A DNA stretch of 64,000 nucleotides, from contig NZ_JADQDB010000002.1 in NCBI RefSeq assembly GCF_015694405.1, forward strand, positions 1 through 64,000. Reading direction: 5' to 3'. Each line of letters begins with the position of its first letter. Positions within the stretch are counted from its first letter, which is position 1. The position numbers and the translations under genes are program-made. The notes under the pieces are model-generated. The model was not told where the DNA came from. It did no database searches and was given only the letters and a program-made list of their open reading frames with translations. This document shows, piece after piece, positions 52,725 through 64,000 of the stretch. This DNA is from Pelagibacterium limicola (lineage in GTDB: Bacteria; Pseudomonadota; Alphaproteobacteria; Rhizobiales; Devosiaceae).

Positions 52725-53293
52725 GCAATAGCAACACCCTTGTCGCACCCCGTCCCCGCGGTGTGATCGACCCGGCGACCAATCTCCCGGTTGGCGCGAC
52801 TGATCCCTATTATGTGGAGATCAACAACGAGCTGGCCGACAAGGGCTTTCTCGTCACTTCGACCGACGAACTTATCAACTGGGCCCGCACGGGCTCGTTG
52901 ATGTGGATGACCTTCGGCCTTGCCTGCTGCGCGGTCGAGATGATGCAGATGTCGATGCCCCGTTATGACGGAGAGCGCTTCGGCTTCGCCCCACGCGCAT
53001 CCCCGCGTCAGTCGGACGTGATGATCGTTGCCGGTACGCTCACCAACAAGATGGCCCCCGCGCTTCGCAAGGTCTACGACCAGATGCCCGAGCCGCGCTA
53101 CGTGATATCGATGGGAAGCTGCGCCAATGGCGGCGGCTATTATCACTATTCCTATTCGGTGGTTCGTGGCTGTGATCGCGTCGTGCCGGTCGATATCTAT
53201 GTGCCGGGCTGCCCTCCGACCGCAGAAGCGCTGCTCTATGGCGTCCTGCTCCTGCAAAAGAAAATCCGCCGAACAGGCACGATCGAGCGATAA
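52715..53293 (+). CDS. nuoB: NADH-quinone oxidoreductase subunit B
   Basis: This 192-residue subunit carries cluster N2, the last Fe-S centre before quinone. The cluster Cys are in [19 protein letters not shown] and [12 protein letters not shown] start at ATG 52715, since the earlier GTG/ATG region overlaps nuoA without homology. Confidence 0.97.
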   Translation: MGLSNSNTLVAPRPRGVIDPATNLPVGATDPYYVEINNELADKGFLVTSTDELINWARTGSLMWMTFGLACCAVEMMQMSMPRYDGERFGFAPRASPRQSDVMIVAGTLTNKMAPALRKVYDQMPEPRYVISMGSCANGGGYYHYSYSVVRGCDRVVPVDIYVPGCPPTAEALLYGVLLLQKKIRRTGTIER

Positions 53294-53305
53294 GGCTTGG
53301 CGATT

Positions 53306-53908
53306 ATGGCAGATGCCCTTTCCGAACTCGGTGCGCATATCGCGAACGTCGCTGGCGACGCGCTCGAGGGTTACAACGTGGCGTTCGGTGAATTGACGCT
53401 GGATGCCCGCCGTGAAAAGATCGTCGATCTGATGCAGGTGCTGCGGGACGATGCCGCGTGTGCCTTCATTTCGATTATCGACGTCTGCGGCGTCGACTAT
53501 CCGGATCGCGCCGAACGCTTCGATGTTGTCTACCATCTCCTGAGCCCGACCCGGAACATCCGCGTGCGTGTGCGCGTGACCACGGACGAGACGACGCCGG
53601 TTCCCTCGATCACCGGCGTTTTCCCTGGCGCGGACTGGTTCGAGCGCGAAGCCTACGATCTTTACGGCATCCTCTTCTCCGGTCACCACGACCTGCGTCG
53701 CATCCTCACCGACTACGGGTTTGACGGCCATCCGCTGCGCAAGGACTTCCCGCTCACCGGATTCGTGGAAGTCCGCTACGACGAGGCGCGCAAGCGAGTC
53801 GTCTATGAACCTGTGACCCTGGCGCAGGAATTCCGCAATTTCGACTACCTGTCCCCGTGGGAAGGCACAGACTACGTGCTTCCGGGCGATGAGAAGGCCA
53901 AGCAATGA
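53306..53908 (+). CDS. nuoC: NADH-quinone oxidoreductase subunit C
   Basis: This 200-residue subunit has the 30-kDa family signature [37 protein letters not shown] (reads [20 protein letters not shown] and onward). It is not fused to NuoD as it is in E. coli. ATG at 53306 is preferred over TTG 53297. It overlaps nuoD by 4 bases. Confidence 0.96.
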   Translation: MADALSELGAHIANVAGDALEGYNVAFGELTLDARREKIVDLMQVLRDDAACAFISIIDVCGVDYPDRAERFDVVYHLLSPTRNIRVRVRVTTDETTPVPSITGVFPGADWFEREAYDLYGILFSGHHDLRRILTDYGFDGHPLRKDFPLTGFVEVRYDEARKRVVYEPVTLAQEFRNFDYLSPWEGTDYVLPGDEKAKQ

Positions 53909-55095
53909 CCGAACACGACGTACGGACATTCAACATCAACTTCGGCCCTCAGCACCCGGCAGCGCACGGTGTGCTGCGCCTTGTGCTGGAGTTGGACGGC
54001 GAAGTGGTCGAGCGTGTCGATCCCCATATCGGTCTCTTGCACCGCGGCACCGAAAAGCTGATAGAGCACAAGACCTATCTTCAAGCTGTTCCCTATTTCG
54101 ACCGCCTCGATTACGTGGCGCCGATGAATCAGGAACATGCCTTCGCGCTGGCGGTCGAAAAGCTGTTCGGCATCGAGGTTCCGTTCCGCGGGCAGTTGAT
54201 CCGGGTGCTCTATTCTGAGATCGGCCGTCTCCTGTCCCATTTGCTCAACGTCACGACACAAGCGCTGGACGTTGGCGCGCTGACCCCGCCTCTGTGGGGT
54301 TTCGAGCAGCGCGAGCAGCTAATGATTTTTTACGAGCGCGCGTGTGGCGCCCGTATGCACGCAGCATACTTCCGCCCTGGTGGTGTCCATCAGGATCTGC
54401 CGCAAGCGCTGATCGACGATATCGAAAAGTTCACTGAAACCTTTCCGCAGGCGCTCGCTGATCTCGACCAACTGATCACCGGCAACCGCATCTTCAAGCA
54501 GCGTAATGCCGATATCGGCGTCGTTTCGCTCGAGGATGCGTGGGCCTGGGGCTTCTCGGGCGTCATGGTGCGGGGATCGGGTGCAGCATGGGATTTGCGC
54601 AAGAGCCAGCCCTACGAGTGCTACGACCGGCTCGAGTTCGACATCCCGGTTGGTAAGAACGGCGACTGTTACGACCGCTATCTCATCCGCATGGAAGAGA
54701 TGCGCCAGTCAAACCATATCATGAAGCAGTGCATCGACCTGCTCAATTCGCCTGAAGGGCAGGGGCCCGTCTCGACCACCGACGGCAAGATCGTGCCGCC
54801 TAAGCGTGGCGAGATGAAGCGCTCGATGGAAGCGCTTATTCATCACTTCAAGCTCTACACCGAAGGCTATCGCGTGCCCGAGGGCGAAGTGTACGCCGCC
54901 GTCGAAGCTCCCAAGGGCGAGTTCGGCGTCTATCTGGTGTCTGACGGCACCAACAAGCCCTACCGCTGCAAGATTCGCGCGCCCGGATTTGCGCATCTGC
55001 AGGCAATGGATTTCCTGACCCGCGGACACCTTCTGGCTGACGTCTCGGCCATTCTGGGTTCGCTCGATATCGTGTTCGGAGAGGTTGATCGCTGA
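53905..55095 (+). CDS. nuoD: NADH-quinone oxidoreductase subunit D
   Basis: This 396-residue 49-kDa-type subunit has [22 protein letters not shown], which forms part of the quinone cavity, [14 protein letters not shown], and the C-terminal DIVFGEVDR. It binds the quinone headgroup with NuoB. Stop and nuoE start overlap by 1 base. Confidence 0.97.
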   Translation: MTEHDVRTFNINFGPQHPAAHGVLRLVLELDGEVVERVDPHIGLLHRGTEKLIEHKTYLQAVPYFDRLDYVAPMNQEHAFALAVEKLFGIEVPFRGQLIRVLYSEIGRLLSHLLNVTTQALDVGALTPPLWGFEQREQLMIFYERACGARMHAAYFRPGGVHQDLPQALIDDIEKFTETFPQALADLDQLITGNRIFKQRNADIGVVSLEDAWAWGFSGVMVRGSGAAWDLRKSQPYECYDRLEFDIPVGKNGDCYDRYLIRMEEMRQSNHIMKQCIDLLNSPEGQGPVSTTDGKIVPPKRGEMKRSMEALIHHFKLYTEGYRVPEGEVYAAVEAPKGEFGVYLVSDGTNKPYRCKIRAPGFAHLQAMDFLTRGHLLADVSAILGSLDIVFGEVDR

Positions 55096-56033
55096 TGAGC
55101 GTGCGCCGCCTAGCTGACGAGTCCATCCAGCCCGCTTCCTTCGCGTTCACGAAGGAAAATGCTGCTTGGGCTAAAAAGCGCATCGCAATGTATCCCGAGG
55201 GGCGCCAGCAATCGGCTGTGATCCCGTTGCTGATGCGCGCGCAGGAGCAGGACGGTTGGGTATCCCGCGCCACCATCGAGACGGTCGCCGATATGCTCGA
55301 CATGCCCTATATCAGGGTGCTGGAAGTCGCGACGTTCTACACCCAGTTTCAGCTTCAACCGGTTGGTTCGCGTGCCCATATCCAGGTATGCGGCACGACG
55401 CCGTGCATGTTGCGCGGCGCAGAAGATATCCGCGCGGTCTGCCAGAAGCACATACATCCCGATCCGCACCACCTCAACGAGGATGGGACGCTGAGCTGGG
55501 AGGAGGTCGAATGCGCTGGCGCCTGCGTCAACGCGCCGATGGTTACCATCGGTTTCGATACCTACGAGGATCTGACACCCAACCGCTTCGAGGAGATCCT
55601 TATCGCCTTCCGCGACGGCAAGGGTGATACGATCCCGACCGGCCCACAGAACGGACGTCGTTTCTCGGCCCCGCTCGACGGCCAGACCACGTTGATTGAC
55701 GTGTCCGAGCCCGTGGAGCCGAGTCCGACGACGACCGCGCCTGCCGACGTGCCAACGCCGCCTGCCACGCGGCCGGGCCGCAAGCGCAAGATCGAGGACG
55801 AGGCCGCACCCGCAGTTCGGAGCCCCGCGCCGCAGGAGGCGGAGGTCTCGGAAGCCGAAGTCGAGGCGGAAAAGGCAAGAATCTCCGGTCGTACCCGCCG
55901 CCGGCCGGATCAGGCCATGCGCGAAGGCGCCACGGGGGCGGAGTCGCCTGCGATCGAGAAAACTGGCAGCAAGACCGGTGAAAAGGTCAAGACCACCAGC
56001 CGCAAGCCCGTATCCCCAGAGACCAAGGAGTAG
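55095..56033 (+). CDS. nuoE: NADH-quinone oxidoreductase subunit E with long C-terminal tail
   Basis: Residues 1-190 are the thioredoxin-like 24-kDa subunit binding cluster N1a through C99, C104, C140 and C144. Residues about 200-312 are an extra low-complexity tail rich in Pro, Ala, Thr, Glu, Lys and Arg. E. coli NuoE has 166 residues; tails of varying length are known in alphaproteobacteria. The tail has no recognised fold. Confidence 0.95.
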   Translation: MSVRRLADESIQPASFAFTKENAAWAKKRIAMYPEGRQQSAVIPLLMRAQEQDGWVSRATIETVADMLDMPYIRVLEVATFYTQFQLQPVGSRAHIQVCGTTPCMLRGAEDIRAVCQKHIHPDPHHLNEDGTLSWEEVECAGACVNAPMVTIGFDTYEDLTPNRFEEILIAFRDGKGDTIPTGPQNGRRFSAPLDGQTTLIDVSEPVEPSPTTTAPADVPTPPATRPGRKRKIEDEAAPAVRSPAPQEAEVSEAEVEAEKARISGRTRRRPDQAMREGATGAESPAIEKTGSKTGEKVKTTSRKPVSPETKE

Positions 56034-56036
56034 GCG

Positions 56037-57344
56037 ATGCTGACGGACAAGGATCGCATTTTCACCAATCTCTACGGTCAGGGCGACTGGGGCCTCGAGG
56101 GCGCGAGGCGTCGGGGCTCGTGGAACGGAACCAAGGAACTGCTCGACCAGGGCCGTGAATGGCTGACCAATGAGGTCAAGGCCTCGGGCCTGCGCGGCCG
56201 TGGCGGTGCGGGGTTTTCGACCGGCCTCAAATGGTCTTTCATGCCCAAAGTCAATGACGGGCGCCCGCACTATCTCGTCGTCAACGCCGACGAATCCGAG
56301 CCGGGCACTTGCAAGGACCGCGAAATCCTGCGCCACGACCCGCACCATCTGATCGAGGGGTGTCTCATTGCCGGCCGTGCGATGGATGCCCATGTGGCAT
56401 ATATCTATGTACGCGGTGAGTTCATGCGCGAGCGGCATCGGCTCGAAGCGGCCGTGCAGCAGGCCTATGACGCCAGGCTGATCGGCAAGAACAACATCCA
56501 CGGCTGGGACTTCGATATCGTCGTCCACCACGGGGCAGGGGCCTATATCTGCGGCGAGGAGACGGCGTTGCTGGAATCCCTCGAAGGGAAGAAGGGCCAG
56601 CCGCGTCTGAAGCCGCCATTTCCGGCCGGCATGGGCCTTTACGGCTGCCCGACCACGGTCAACAATGTTGAATCCATTGCCGTCGTGCCTGAAATCCTTC
56701 GGCGCGGCGCGTCTTGGTTCGCCGGGCTTGGCCGAGAAAACAACACCGGCACCAAACTTTTCTGCGTCTCCGGGCACGTCAACAACCCCGCGACTTTTGA
56801 AGAAGAAATGGGCACCCCTTTCGATGTCCTGATCGAAAAGCACTGCGGGGGCATCCGTGGCGGCTGGGACAACCTACTCGCCGTGATCCCTGGCGGGTCC
56901 TCGGTGCCTTGCGTGACGGGGCAGAATATCAAGTCGGCGCACATGGACTTCGACGGCCTGCGCGAGGTCGGCTCCTCGCTCGGCACAGCGGCCGTGATCG
57001 TCATGGACAAATCCACCGACATCATCCGCGCGATCTGGCGCCTTTCGGCCTTCTACAAGCACGAGAGCTGTGGCCAGTGCACGCCGTGCCGCGAAGGCAC
57101 CGGTTGGATGATGCGTGTTATGGAACGCATGGTGCGCGGCGAAGCCCAGAAACGTGAAATCGATATGCTCTTTGCCGTCACCAAGCAGGTCGAAGGCCAT
57201 ACCATCTGTGCGCTCGGCGACGCGGCGGCCTGGCCCATCCAGGGCTTGATCAAGAACTTCCGTCACGTGATCGAAGAGCGGATCGACGCATACACCTACA
57301 AGTCCACCTCGGATGGCGCCGTGCCGTCCGTCGCGGCGGAGTAA
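56037..57344 (+). CDS. nuoF: NADH-quinone oxidoreductase subunit F
   Basis: This 435-residue NADH- and FMN-binding subunit has the Gly-rich NADH loop [17 protein letters not shown], the FMN region [14 protein letters not shown], and cluster N3 Cys in [12 protein letters not shown] with a fourth in [13 protein letters not shown]. It accepts hydride from NADH. Confidence 0.97.
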   Translation: MLTDKDRIFTNLYGQGDWGLEGARRRGSWNGTKELLDQGREWLTNEVKASGLRGRGGAGFSTGLKWSFMPKVNDGRPHYLVVNADESEPGTCKDREILRHDPHHLIEGCLIAGRAMDAHVAYIYVRGEFMRERHRLEAAVQQAYDARLIGKNNIHGWDFDIVVHHGAGAYICGEETALLESLEGKKGQPRLKPPFPAGMGLYGCPTTVNNVESIAVVPEILRRGASWFAGLGRENNTGTKLFCVSGHVNNPATFEEEMGTPFDVLIEKHCGGIRGGWDNLLAVIPGGSSVPCVTGQNIKSAHMDFDGLREVGSSLGTAAVIVMDKSTDIIRAIWRLSAFYKHESCGQCTPCREGTGWMMRVMERMVRGEAQKREIDMLFAVTKQVEGHTICALGDAAAWPIQGLIKNFRHVIEERIDAYTYKSTSDGAVPSVAAE

Positions 57345-57350
57345 GAACGA

Positions 57351-59444
57351 ATGGCGCAAATCAAGGTCGATGGCGAACTGATTGAGGTTCCCGATCACTT
57401 CACGCTGATGCAGGCCGCGGAAGCCGCCGGCGCGGAAATCCCGCGCTTCTGCTATCATGAGCGCCTGTCGGTGGCGGGCAACTGCCGCATGTGTCTGGTG
57501 GAAGTGAAGGGCGGGCCTCCTAAGCCGCAGGCAAGCTGCGCCATGAGCGTGCGCGACCTGCGCCCCGGCCCCAACGGAGAGCCGCCGGAAATGTTCACCA
57601 ACACGCCGATGGTCAAGAAGGCCCGCGAAGGCGTGATGGAATTCCTGCTTATCAACCACCCGCTCGATTGCCCCATCTGCGACCAGGGCGGCGAGTGCGA
57701 TCTGCAGGACCAGGCGATGGCCTATGGCGTGGATTCCTCACGGTTCCACGAGAACAAGCGCGCCGTCGAGGACAAATATATCGGCCCGCTGGTCAAGACG
57801 ATCATGACCCGCTGCATCCTCTGCACCCGCTGCGTCCGCTTTACGACCGAAGTGGCTGGCGTGTCAGAAATGGGACTGCTCGGTCGTGGCGAAGACGCCG
57901 AGATTACTTCATATCTCGAGCGCGCGCTGACCAGCGAGCTGCAGGGCAACGTCATCGATCTCTGCCCTGTTGGCGCATTGACCTCCAAACCTTACGCCTT
58001 CCAGGCGCGCCCCTGGGAGCTCAACAAGACCCAGTCCATCGACGTGATGGACGCCGTCGGCTCAAACATCCGTGTCGATAGCCGCGGCAAGGAAGTGCTA
58101 CGCATCCTTCCGCGCCTCCACGAAGAGGTGAATGAGGAATGGATTTCCGACAAGACCCGGTTCGTCTGGGACGGGCTGCGCACCCAGCGGCTTGACCGCC
58201 CATACGTCAGGAAGGGCAAGAAGCTGCAAGCCGCGAGTTGGAACGAGGCTTTCGCCGCCGTCGCCGATGCGGTCAAGAAGGCCGATGGCAAGCGCATCGG
58301 TGCCATCGCGGGAGGTCTCGCCGGTGTCGAGGAGATGTATGCCCTGAAGCTTCTTCTGGCTTCACTCGGCTCGCCCAACATCGATGCGCGCCCGGCAGGG
58401 TCGGCGCTCGATCCCAAGGCAGGCCGCGCGTCTTACATTTTCAATCCCACCATTGCGGGTATCGAACAGGCCGACGCCATTCTGTTGATCGGTACCAATC
58501 CGCGCCGCGAGGCAGCGGTGCTCAATGCCCGTATCCGCAAGGCATGGCGCAATGGCGACGTACAAATCGGTGTCGTCGGAGAAGCCGTCGACCTCACCTA
58601 CGACTATGCCCATCTGGGTACCGGCATCGACTCCCTCGTTGATCTTGCAGCCGGCAAGGGCAACTTCGCCAAGGTGTTGAAGAAGGCCGCGCGTCCCATT
58701 GTTATCGTTGGGGAAGGGGCCCTCACCGGAGCCTCCGGCAAGGACGTTCTCGCCCTCGGTTCAGCCGTCGCCAAGGCCAATGGCGCGCTCAACGCCGATT
58801 GGAACGGTTTTGCCGTGCTGCATAACGCGGCCTCCCGCGTCGGCGCGCTCGATATCGGTTTTGTCCCCGGCCGGGGCGGCCTCGATACCGCCGGCATGAT
58901 AAAGGCAGCGGGCGCAGGCAAGCTCGATGTCCTGTTCCTTTTGGGCGCCGACGAAATCGATATGTCCGCCCTCGGCGATACGACGGTCATCTATATCGGA
59001 ACGCACGGGGATGCCGGCGCGCACCGGGCCGACATTATCCTGCCGGCGGCTGCCTATACCGAAAAATCCGCGACCTACGTAAACACTGAAGGTCGGGTCC
59101 AGATGGCCAACCGCGCGATCTTTGCGCCGGGCGAGGCCCGCGAGGACTGGGCAATCCTGCGCGCGCTCTCGGGCGTTCTTGGCCACACTCTGCCATTCGA
59201 CTCCCTGCAATCCCTGCGGGCCAAACTTTATGCGGACCACCCGCATATGGCCCATATCGACGGCATCGCGGCAGGCAAGGCGGCTGACGTTGCAGCACTC
59301 GCAGGGACTGCAGCACCGCAAAAGACCTATACGCTGGTCTCGCCGGTCAGCGATTTCTACCTCACGAACCCCATCGCGCGGGCGTCTGCCGTCATGGCCG
59401 AATGCTCGCAGTTGATGGCGGGCCTCAAGCAGGCAGCGGAGTAA
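57351..59444 (+). CDS. nuoG: NADH-quinone oxidoreductase subunit G
   Basis: This 697-residue subunit has an N-terminal 2Fe-2S domain (C34, C45, C48, C63) and the His/Cys ligated cluster in [19 protein letters not shown] further 4Fe-4S set is in [10 protein letters not shown] with a distal CPVGAL. A molybdopterin-oxidoreductase-like C-terminal domain without cofactor follows. It carries electrons along the peripheral arm. Length is usual for alphaproteobacteria, shorter than E. coli. Confidence 0.96.
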   Translation: MAQIKVDGELIEVPDHFTLMQAAEAAGAEIPRFCYHERLSVAGNCRMCLVEVKGGPPKPQASCAMSVRDLRPGPNGEPPEMFTNTPMVKKAREGVMEFLLINHPLDCPICDQGGECDLQDQAMAYGVDSSRFHENKRAVEDKYIGPLVKTIMTRCILCTRCVRFTTEVAGVSEMGLLGRGEDAEITSYLERALTSELQGNVIDLCPVGALTSKPYAFQARPWELNKTQSIDVMDAVGSNIRVDSRGKEVLRILPRLHEEVNEEWISDKTRFVWDGLRTQRLDRPYVRKGKKLQAASWNEAFAAVADAVKKADGKRIGAIAGGLAGVEEMYALKLLLASLGSPNIDARPAGSALDPKAGRASYIFNPTIAGIEQADAILLIGTNPRREAAVLNARIRKAWRNGDVQIGVVGEAVDLTYDYAHLGTGIDSLVDLAAGKGNFAKVLKKAARPIVIVGEGALTGASGKDVLALGSAVAKANGALNADWNGFAVLHNAASRVGALDIGFVPGRGGLDTAGMIKAAGAGKLDVLFLLGADEIDMSALGDTTVIYIGTHGDAGAHRADIILPAAAYTEKSATYVNTEGRVQMANRAIFAPGEAREDWAILRALSGVLGHTLPFDSLQSLRAKLYADHPHMAHIDGIAAGKAADVAALAGTAAPQKTYTLVSPVSDFYLTNPIARASAVMAECSQLMAGLKQAAE

Positions 59445-59453
59445 GGCAGCGAT

Positions 59454-60551
59454 ATGGACTGGATTTTGTTCGCGCTCGACTATCTGTTTGGTGCCCCCAT
59501 CCTCGGGCTGGGCACGATGGTTGGCTTTGTCTGGAAAGCGCTGCTGCTGCTAGTGACGTTGCTGATCTTCACGGCTTACGTGTTGCTGGCCGACCGCAAG
59601 ATCTGGGCCGCAGTCCAGATCCGCCGCGGCCCCAATGTCGTCGGCGCGTTTGGCCTGCTCCAGAGCTTTGCGGACCTTTTGAAGTTTGTTTTCAAGGAGC
59701 CGCTGATACCGGCCGGCGCCGACAAGGCCGTCTTCCTGCTTGCCCCGCTGGTCACTGTGCTCCTTGCACTTTCAGCCTGGGCCGTGGTGCCGGTCGCCGA
59801 AGGCTGGGTGCTGGCCGATATCAATGTCGGTATCCTCTATATCTTCGCGATTTCCTCGCTCGGTGTTTACGGCATCATCATGGGTGGCTGGGCGTCCAAC
59901 TCGAAATACCCGTTCCTCGGCGCACTCCGCTCCGCCGCGCAGATGGTGAGCTATGAAGTCTCGATCGGCTTCGTCATCATCACGGTTTTGCTGTGCGTCG
60001 GTTCGCTCAACCTCACGCAGATTGTGCTCGCCCAGCGTGACATGGGCCTTGCCCACGCGCTCGGTGTGCCGTGGCTGACGTTCCTTAACTGGTTCTGGCT
60101 GCCGCTGTTTCCGATGTTCATCGTCTTTTTCATCTCGGCGCTGGCCGAGACCAACCGGCCACCCTTCGACCTGCCGGAAGCGGAATCCGAGCTCGTTGCC
60201 GGCTTCATGGTCGAATACGGCTCGACTCCCTACATGATGTTCATGCTGGGCGAGTACGTCGCCATCATCCTGATGTGCGCACTGACCACGATCCTGTTCC
60301 TCGGTGGTTGGACCTCGCCCATCGATTTGCCGCCCTTTACCTGGATTCCCGGTGTCGTGTGGTTCGTTCTGAAACTCTCGGCGGTCTTTTTCATGTTTGC
60401 CATGGTCAAGGCCTTCGTTCCCCGTTACCGCTACGACCAGTTGATGCGCCTGGGCTGGAAGGTCTTCCTGCCGCTTTCGCTGTTCATGGTCGTCGCCGTC
60501 GCCGCCATTCTCCAGCTTACGGGCTGGGGCTGGCATGGCGGCGTGGCATAA
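59454..60551 (+). CDS. nuoH: NADH-quinone oxidoreductase subunit H
   Basis: This 365-residue membrane subunit has eight helices. Conserved loops are [20 protein letters not shown] and [29 protein letters not shown], which line the quinone channel entrance. It connects the peripheral and membrane arms. Confidence 0.97.
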   Translation: MDWILFALDYLFGAPILGLGTMVGFVWKALLLLVTLLIFTAYVLLADRKIWAAVQIRRGPNVVGAFGLLQSFADLLKFVFKEPLIPAGADKAVFLLAPLVTVLLALSAWAVVPVAEGWVLADINVGILYIFAISSLGVYGIIMGGWASNSKYPFLGALRSAAQMVSYEVSIGFVIITVLLCVGSLNLTQIVLAQRDMGLAHALGVPWLTFLNWFWLPLFPMFIVFFISALAETNRPPFDLPEAESELVAGFMVEYGSTPYMMFMLGEYVAIILMCALTTILFLGGWTSPIDLPPFTWIPGVVWFVLKLSAVFFMFAMVKAFVPRYRYDQLMRLGWKVFLPLSLFMVVAVAAILQLTGWGWHGGVA

Positions 60552-60563
60552 GGAGAGAATGCG

Positions 60564-61052
60564 ATGAGTGCTCTACGCTTTCTCGACGCGCTTTTGCTGA
60601 GGGAGTTTGTATCGACCTTCTTTTTGTCGATGCGCTACTTCTTCGCGCCCAAGCCCACTATTAACTACCCCTTTGAAAAAGGTCCGATCTCTCCGCGCTT
60701 CCGCGGCGAGCATGCCCTGCGCCGTTATCCCAACGGCGAAGAGCGCTGCATTGCCTGCAAGCTCTGTGAGGCCATCTGCCCAGCGCAGGCGATTACCATC
60801 GAGGCAGGCCCGCGCCAGAACGACGGCACCCGCCGCACGGTGCGCTATGACATCGACATGGTCAAATGTATCTATTGCGGCTTCTGCCAGGAAGCCTGCC
60901 CGGTGGATGCGATCGTCGAAGGCCCCAATTTCGAATTCGCGACCGAGACTCGTGAGGAGCTCTACTTCTCAAAGGAACGCCTGCTCGCCAATGGCGACAG
61001 GTGGGAGCGCGAACTGGCCCAGAACATCGCGCTCGACGCGCCGTACCGCTAG
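60564..61052 (+). CDS. nuoI: NADH-quinone oxidoreductase subunit I
   Basis: This 162-residue subunit has two 4Fe-4S motifs ([12 protein letters not shown] and [12 protein letters not shown]) for clusters N6a and N6b. An N-terminal amphipathic part anchors it to the membrane arm. AAGGAGA precedes ATG. Confidence 0.97.
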   Translation: MSALRFLDALLLREFVSTFFLSMRYFFAPKPTINYPFEKGPISPRFRGEHALRRYPNGEERCIACKLCEAICPAQAITIEAGPRQNDGTRRTVRYDIDMVKCIYCGFCQEACPVDAIVEGPNFEFATETREELYFSKERLLANGDRWERELAQNIALDAPYR

Positions 61053-61061
61053 GAGCCGGAT

Positions 61062-61667
61062 GTGACGCTGCCGCTTTTCTTCTTTTATCTCTTCTCGGCC
61101 ATCGTGGTCGCGTCGGCGATCATGGTGATTTCGTCCCGCAACCCGGTTCATTCGGTGTTGTTCCTTATCCTCGCCTTCGTCAACGCGGCGGGCATCTTCA
61201 TGCTTGCAGGCGCCGAGTTCCTGGCGCTCATCCTGATCGTCGTTTATGTCGGCGCGGTCGCCGTGCTGTTCCTGTTCGTCGTCATGATGCTTGACGTGGA
61301 CTTCGGCGAACTGCGCAAGGGCATCCTGCAATACGCCCCGGTGGGCATTGTAGTCGGGATCATCCTGCTGCTCGAACTCCTGCTTGTGGCGGGCTCGGCA
61401 TTTCTCGTGCCGGAGGCAGCAGGGACGGGTGTTCTGCCCATTGACAGGGGCGTGGAAAACACGCGTGCGCTGGGGCAGGTGCTTTATACGAATTACATTT
61501 ATCTCTTCCAGGCCTGCGGACTCGTGCTGCTCGTGGCGATGATCGGGGCAATCGTCCTGACCCTGCGCCACAAGCCGAACGTCAAGCGCCAGGATATCGC
61601 AAAACAGGTGGCGCGGACTAAGGCGGGCATTGAGGTCGTCAAGGTCGAGAGCGGAAAAGGGCTGTAA
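61062..61667 (+). CDS. nuoJ: NADH-quinone oxidoreductase subunit J
   Basis: This 201-residue membrane subunit has five helices. It starts with GTG 61062 after AGGAGCCG. The conserved segment [28 protein letters not shown] includes the pi-bulge helix of proton channelling. Confidence 0.95.
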   Translation: MTLPLFFFYLFSAIVVASAIMVISSRNPVHSVLFLILAFVNAAGIFMLAGAEFLALILIVVYVGAVAVLFLFVVMMLDVDFGELRKGILQYAPVGIVVGIILLLELLLVAGSAFLVPEAAGTGVLPIDRGVENTRALGQVLYTNYIYLFQACGLVLLVAMIGAIVLTLRHKPNVKRQDIAKQVARTKAGIEVVKVESGKGL

Positions 61668-61675
61668 AGGGGGCT

Positions 61676-61993
61676 ATGATGACACCAGTTATCGGGCTCG
61701 GTCATTTCCTGACCGTAGCGGCCATTCTGTTCACCATCGGGGTGTTCGGTATCTTCCTCAACCGGAAGAATATCATCGTCATCCTGATGTCGGTCGAGCT
61801 GATCCTGCTCGCGGTGAACATCAATTTCGTGGCCTTTTCCAACCATCTCGGCGATCTCGTCGGGCAGGTCTTCGCGCTGCTGATCCTGACGGTCGCTGCA
61901 GCTGAGGCGGCCATCGGTCTCGCGATTCTGGTGATCTTCTTCCGCAACCGTGGCTCCATCGCGGTTGACGACGTCAATATGATGAAGGGCTAG
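61676..61993 (+). CDS. nuoK: NADH-quinone oxidoreductase subunit K
   Basis: This 105-residue protein has three membrane helices. The conserved Glu residues for proton transfer are in [18 protein letters not shown] and [13 protein letters not shown]. The start is ATG 61676 or the adjacent ATG 61679. Confidence 0.97.
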   Translation: MMTPVIGLGHFLTVAAILFTIGVFGIFLNRKNIIVILMSVELILLAVNINFVAFSNHLGDLVGQVFALLILTVAAAEAAIGLAILVIFFRNRGSIAVDDVNMMKG

Positions 61994-61998
61994 CGGGA

Positions 61999-64000
61999 AT
62001 GATCCAGGCTATCGTCTTCCTGCCGCTGATTGGTTCGCTCATCGCCGGCTTTTTCGGGAGCATTATCGGGCACCGCCCGGCAGAAATCGTCACGACCGCA
62101 TTGCTGATCGTCTCGGCGGTACTCTCCTGGGTTGTGTTCCTGCCGTTTTTTCTTGGCGACGGTCACGCCTATTCGGTCGAAGTCATGCGCTGGATCGAGG
62201 TCGGCGATCTTGATCTGCGCTGGGTGCTGCGCGTCGATACGCTGACCGCCGTCATGCTGGTCGTGGTCAACACCGTCTCCTCGCTCGTGCACCTTTATTC
62301 GATCGGCTACATGAACGAAGACCCGCACCGTGCCCGGTTCTTCGCCTATCTGTCGCTCTTTACCTTCGCAATGCTGATGCTGGTGACGGCCGACAACTTC
62401 CTCCAGATGTTTTTCGGCTGGGAAGGCGTGGGCCTCGCCTCCTACCTGCTCATCGGGTTCTGGTACAAGAAAGAGTCTGCGCGCGCTGCCGCGATGAAGG
62501 CCTTCGTGGTCAACCGCGTAGGCGATTTCGGCTTTGCTCTCGGTATCTTTGCGACCTTTTTCATGCTCGGCACGCTCGGTTTCGATGAGACCTTCGCCGC
62601 GTTGCCGAACCTGGAGGGGGCGACCATCTGGTTCTTCGGGGCGCATTTCGACGCGATCACGGTGATCTGCCTGTTGCTGTTCATGGGCGCGATGGGCAAG
62701 TCTGCCCAGTTCCTGCTCCACACATGGTTGCCGGACGCGATGGAAGGCCCGACGCCGGTGTCGGCGCTGATCCACGCCGCCACTATGGTGACCGCCGGCG
62801 TCTTCATGGTCGCGCGCCTCTCCCCGATGTATGAGATGAGCGAAACGGCAACCCTGGTCGTCATCTATATCGGCGCGATCACTGCGTTCTTTGCTGCCAC
62901 GGTTGGTCTCGTCCAGAACGACATCAAGCGCGTCATCGCCTATTCGACCTGCTCGCAGCTTGGCTATATGTTCGTCGCGCTTGGCGTAGGGGCCTATTCG
63001 GCGGGCATTTTCCATCTTTTCACCCACGCCTTCTTCAAGGCGCTGCTGTTCCTTGGCGCCGGTTCGGTGATCCATGCCATGCACCATGAACAGGACATGC
63101 GGAACATGGGCGGCCTGCGGACCAAGATCCCCGTTACCTACTGGATGATGATGATCGGCACGCTGGCGCTCACCGGCGTCGGCATTCCCGGCACCATGTT
63201 CGGCTTTGCCGGGTTTTTCTCGAAAGATTCCATCATCGAATCCGCTTACGCCTTCGGGGGCAGCGTCGGTACGCTCGCCTTCTGGCTGCTGGTCCTCGCG
63301 GCACTTATGACGAGCTTCTACTCCTGGCGGCTGGTCCATCTGACCTTCCACGGCTCACCACGCGATCCGGCCCATGACGAAACGGCGCATCCCGACCCGG
63401 CTCATGCGGCTCTCGAGAGCCACGACGAACCGCTTGACGGCCACCATCATCACGGCAGTGCTCACGACAATGCGCATGAGAGCCCTCAGGTCATGCTGAT
63501 CCCGCTCTACCTGCTGGCCATCGGCGCGGTCCTGTCGGGCGTGGTCTTCTACGATGCCTTCTTCGGCCATGCCGAACATGTCGAGCACTTCTTCCATGGC
63601 TCGCTGGTTGTCGACGCAGCGATCATCGACGCAGCCCACTACGTCCCCACCTGGGTCAAGTGGTCCGCAACCGTCGCAATGCTGATCGGCTTCGTTCTGG
63701 CCTGGTATATGTATATCCGCAACCCCGAGGCACCCAAGCGCCTCGCAGCGGAGCACCGCGGGCTCTACCAGTTCCTGTTGAACAAGTGGTACTTCGACGA
63801 GCTCTACGATCGCATCTTCGTGCGGCCGGCCCGGTGGCTGGGCACCGCGCTCTGGAAGGGCTTTGACGACTGGCTCGTGGATCAGACCGTCGTCGAGGGA
63901 CTCGGCCGTCGGGTGAAGGATGTCACCGCGCAGGTCGTCCGGCTCCAGTCCGGCTATCTCTATCACTATGCTTTTGCCATGATTATCGGCGTGGCCGCGC
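61999..64000 (+). CDS. nuoL: NADH-quinone oxidoreductase subunit L (3' end outside window)
   Basis: 667 codons are visible from ATG 61999 and the frame is still open. The antiporter-like core has [41 protein letters not shown] with the key Lys/His/Glu residues, and [21 protein letters not shown] His-rich polar loop (residues 455-497, ten His including HHHH) joins two helices. The lateral helix and C-terminal TM begin near the end. nuoM and nuoN should follow. Confidence 0.96.
   Translation, partial: MIQAIVFLPLIGSLIAGFFGSIIGHRPAEIVTTALLIVSAVLSWVVFLPFFLGDGHAYSVEVMRWIEVGDLDLRWVLRVDTLTAVMLVVVNTVSSLVHLYSIGYMNEDPHRARFFAYLSLFTFAMLMLVTADNFLQMFFGWEGVGLASYLLIGFWYKKESARAAAMKAFVVNRVGDFGFALGIFATFFMLGTLGFDETFAALPNLEGATIWFFGAHFDAITVICLLLFMGAMGKSAQFLLHTWLPDAMEGPTPVSALIHAATMVTAGVFMVARLSPMYEMSETATLVVIYIGAITAFFAATVGLVQNDIKRVIAYSTCSQLGYMFVALGVGAYSAGIFHLFTHAFFKALLFLGAGSVIHAMHHEQDMRNMGGLRTKIPVTYWMMMIGTLALTGVGIPGTMFGFAGFFSKDSIIESAYAFGGSVGTLAFWLLVLAALMTSFYSWRLVHLTFHGSPRDPAHDETAHPDPAHAALESHDEPLDGHHHHGSAHDNAHESPQVMLIPLYLLAIGAVLSGVVFYDAFFGHAEHVEHFFHGSLVVDAAIIDAAHYVPTWVKWSATVAMLIGFVLAWYMYIRNPEAPKRLAAEHRGLYQFLLNKWYFDELYDRIFVRPARWLGTALWKGFDDWLVDQTVVEGLGRRVKDVTAQVVRLQSGYLYHYAFAMIIGVAA

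Noticed and set aside
52688-53929. 413-codon minus-strand open frame opposite nuoB/nuoC
   Set aside because: It is antisense to nuoB and nuoC with no recognisable motif.
55110-56843. 577-codon minus-strand open frame opposite nuoE/nuoF
   Set aside because: It lies entirely antisense to conserved complex I genes, and the translated sequence shows no domain.
61990-63351. 453-codon minus-strand open frame opposite nuoL
   Set aside because: It is a shadow of nuoL, highly charged and low in complexity as shadow frames of membrane genes are.
1-64000. CRISPR arrays, prophage genes or toxin-antitoxin pairs
   Set aside because: I saw no regularly spaced direct repeats, no integrase or phage structural genes, and no recognisable toxin-antitoxin pair. 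The only mobile element is the IS630-type end at the left edge.

Overview
The window looks like a chromosomal segment of an alphaproteobacterium of the order Hyphomicrobiales (Rhizobiales). A Devosia/Pelagibacterium-like organism is my best guess, and that is an inference from gene content, not a search. The grounds are a GC-rich coding style, an AapJQMP-type amino-acid importer, a NuoE with a long acidic/basic tail, a separately encoded NDUFS4-like complex I subunit, and Omp25/31-like small beta-barrels carrying the FDWNGFYAGV motif.

Layout. 1-1141: end of an IS630-type element (transposase with a poly-A slippery site and an extra frameshift) that has cut off a short-chain dehydrogenase gene, beside a divergent HxlR regulator. 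1422-1511: tRNA-Ser. 1671-10172 (minus): a probable single operon read as aldehyde dehydrogenase, Liv-type binding protein, two permeases, two ATPases, second aldehyde dehydrogenase. The last ATPase (LivF-like) carries a roughly 300-residue C-terminal extension with four copies of a short AHI...R...PSAF repeat that I do not recognise. 10679-16339 (plus): divergent FadR-type GntR regulator, then a ribose-type sugar ABC importer (binding protein, double ATPase, two permeases). 16363-19704: small orphan gene and the trkA-trkH potassium uptake pair. 19708-23465 (minus): a two-subunit ABC exporter with the asymmetric catalytic residues of a heterodimer. 23597-26979: a copper module (copA, cueR, DUF305 protein) with 19-bp-spacer MerR-type promoters on both sides. 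27134-29603: NDUFS4-like subunit, tRNA-Pro, PAP2 phosphatase, cystathionine beta-lyase. 29848-35834: Aap-type amino-acid importer with two binding proteins and an enlarged AapQ. 35839-41554: cardiolipin synthase, cysteine synthase, and the sulfate-activation pair cysD and cysN/C. 41570-44748: ArsR regulator, AHSA1-type protein, fosmidomycin-resistance-like MFS, TerC-like protein. 44893-49719: tRNA-Asn, mobA, cupin, tRNA-Cys, small membrane and secreted proteins, an atypical response regulator in an AT-rich patch, an unrecognised membrane protein, and an XRE-cupin regulator. 50104-52128: three tandem outer-membrane beta-barrel paralogues. 52359-64000: nuoA to nuoL (nuoL runs off the window).

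How the parts fit. Import dominates the first 36 kb: three ABC importers, each with a GC-rich hairpin after its first binding-protein gene, which suggests a shared way of keeping binding protein in excess. The Liv-type importer, two aldehyde dehydrogenases and the GntR regulator probably serve one catabolic substrate, perhaps an aromatic or other aldehyde-yielding compound. CopA, CueR and the DUF305 protein form a small copper-stress regulon. CysK, CysD and CysNC connect sulfate activation with cysteine synthesis. The last 12 kb is the core of respiratory complex I. The least explained items are the repeat-bearing LivF tail, the enlarged AapQ, and the AT-rich patch around the degenerate response regulator.
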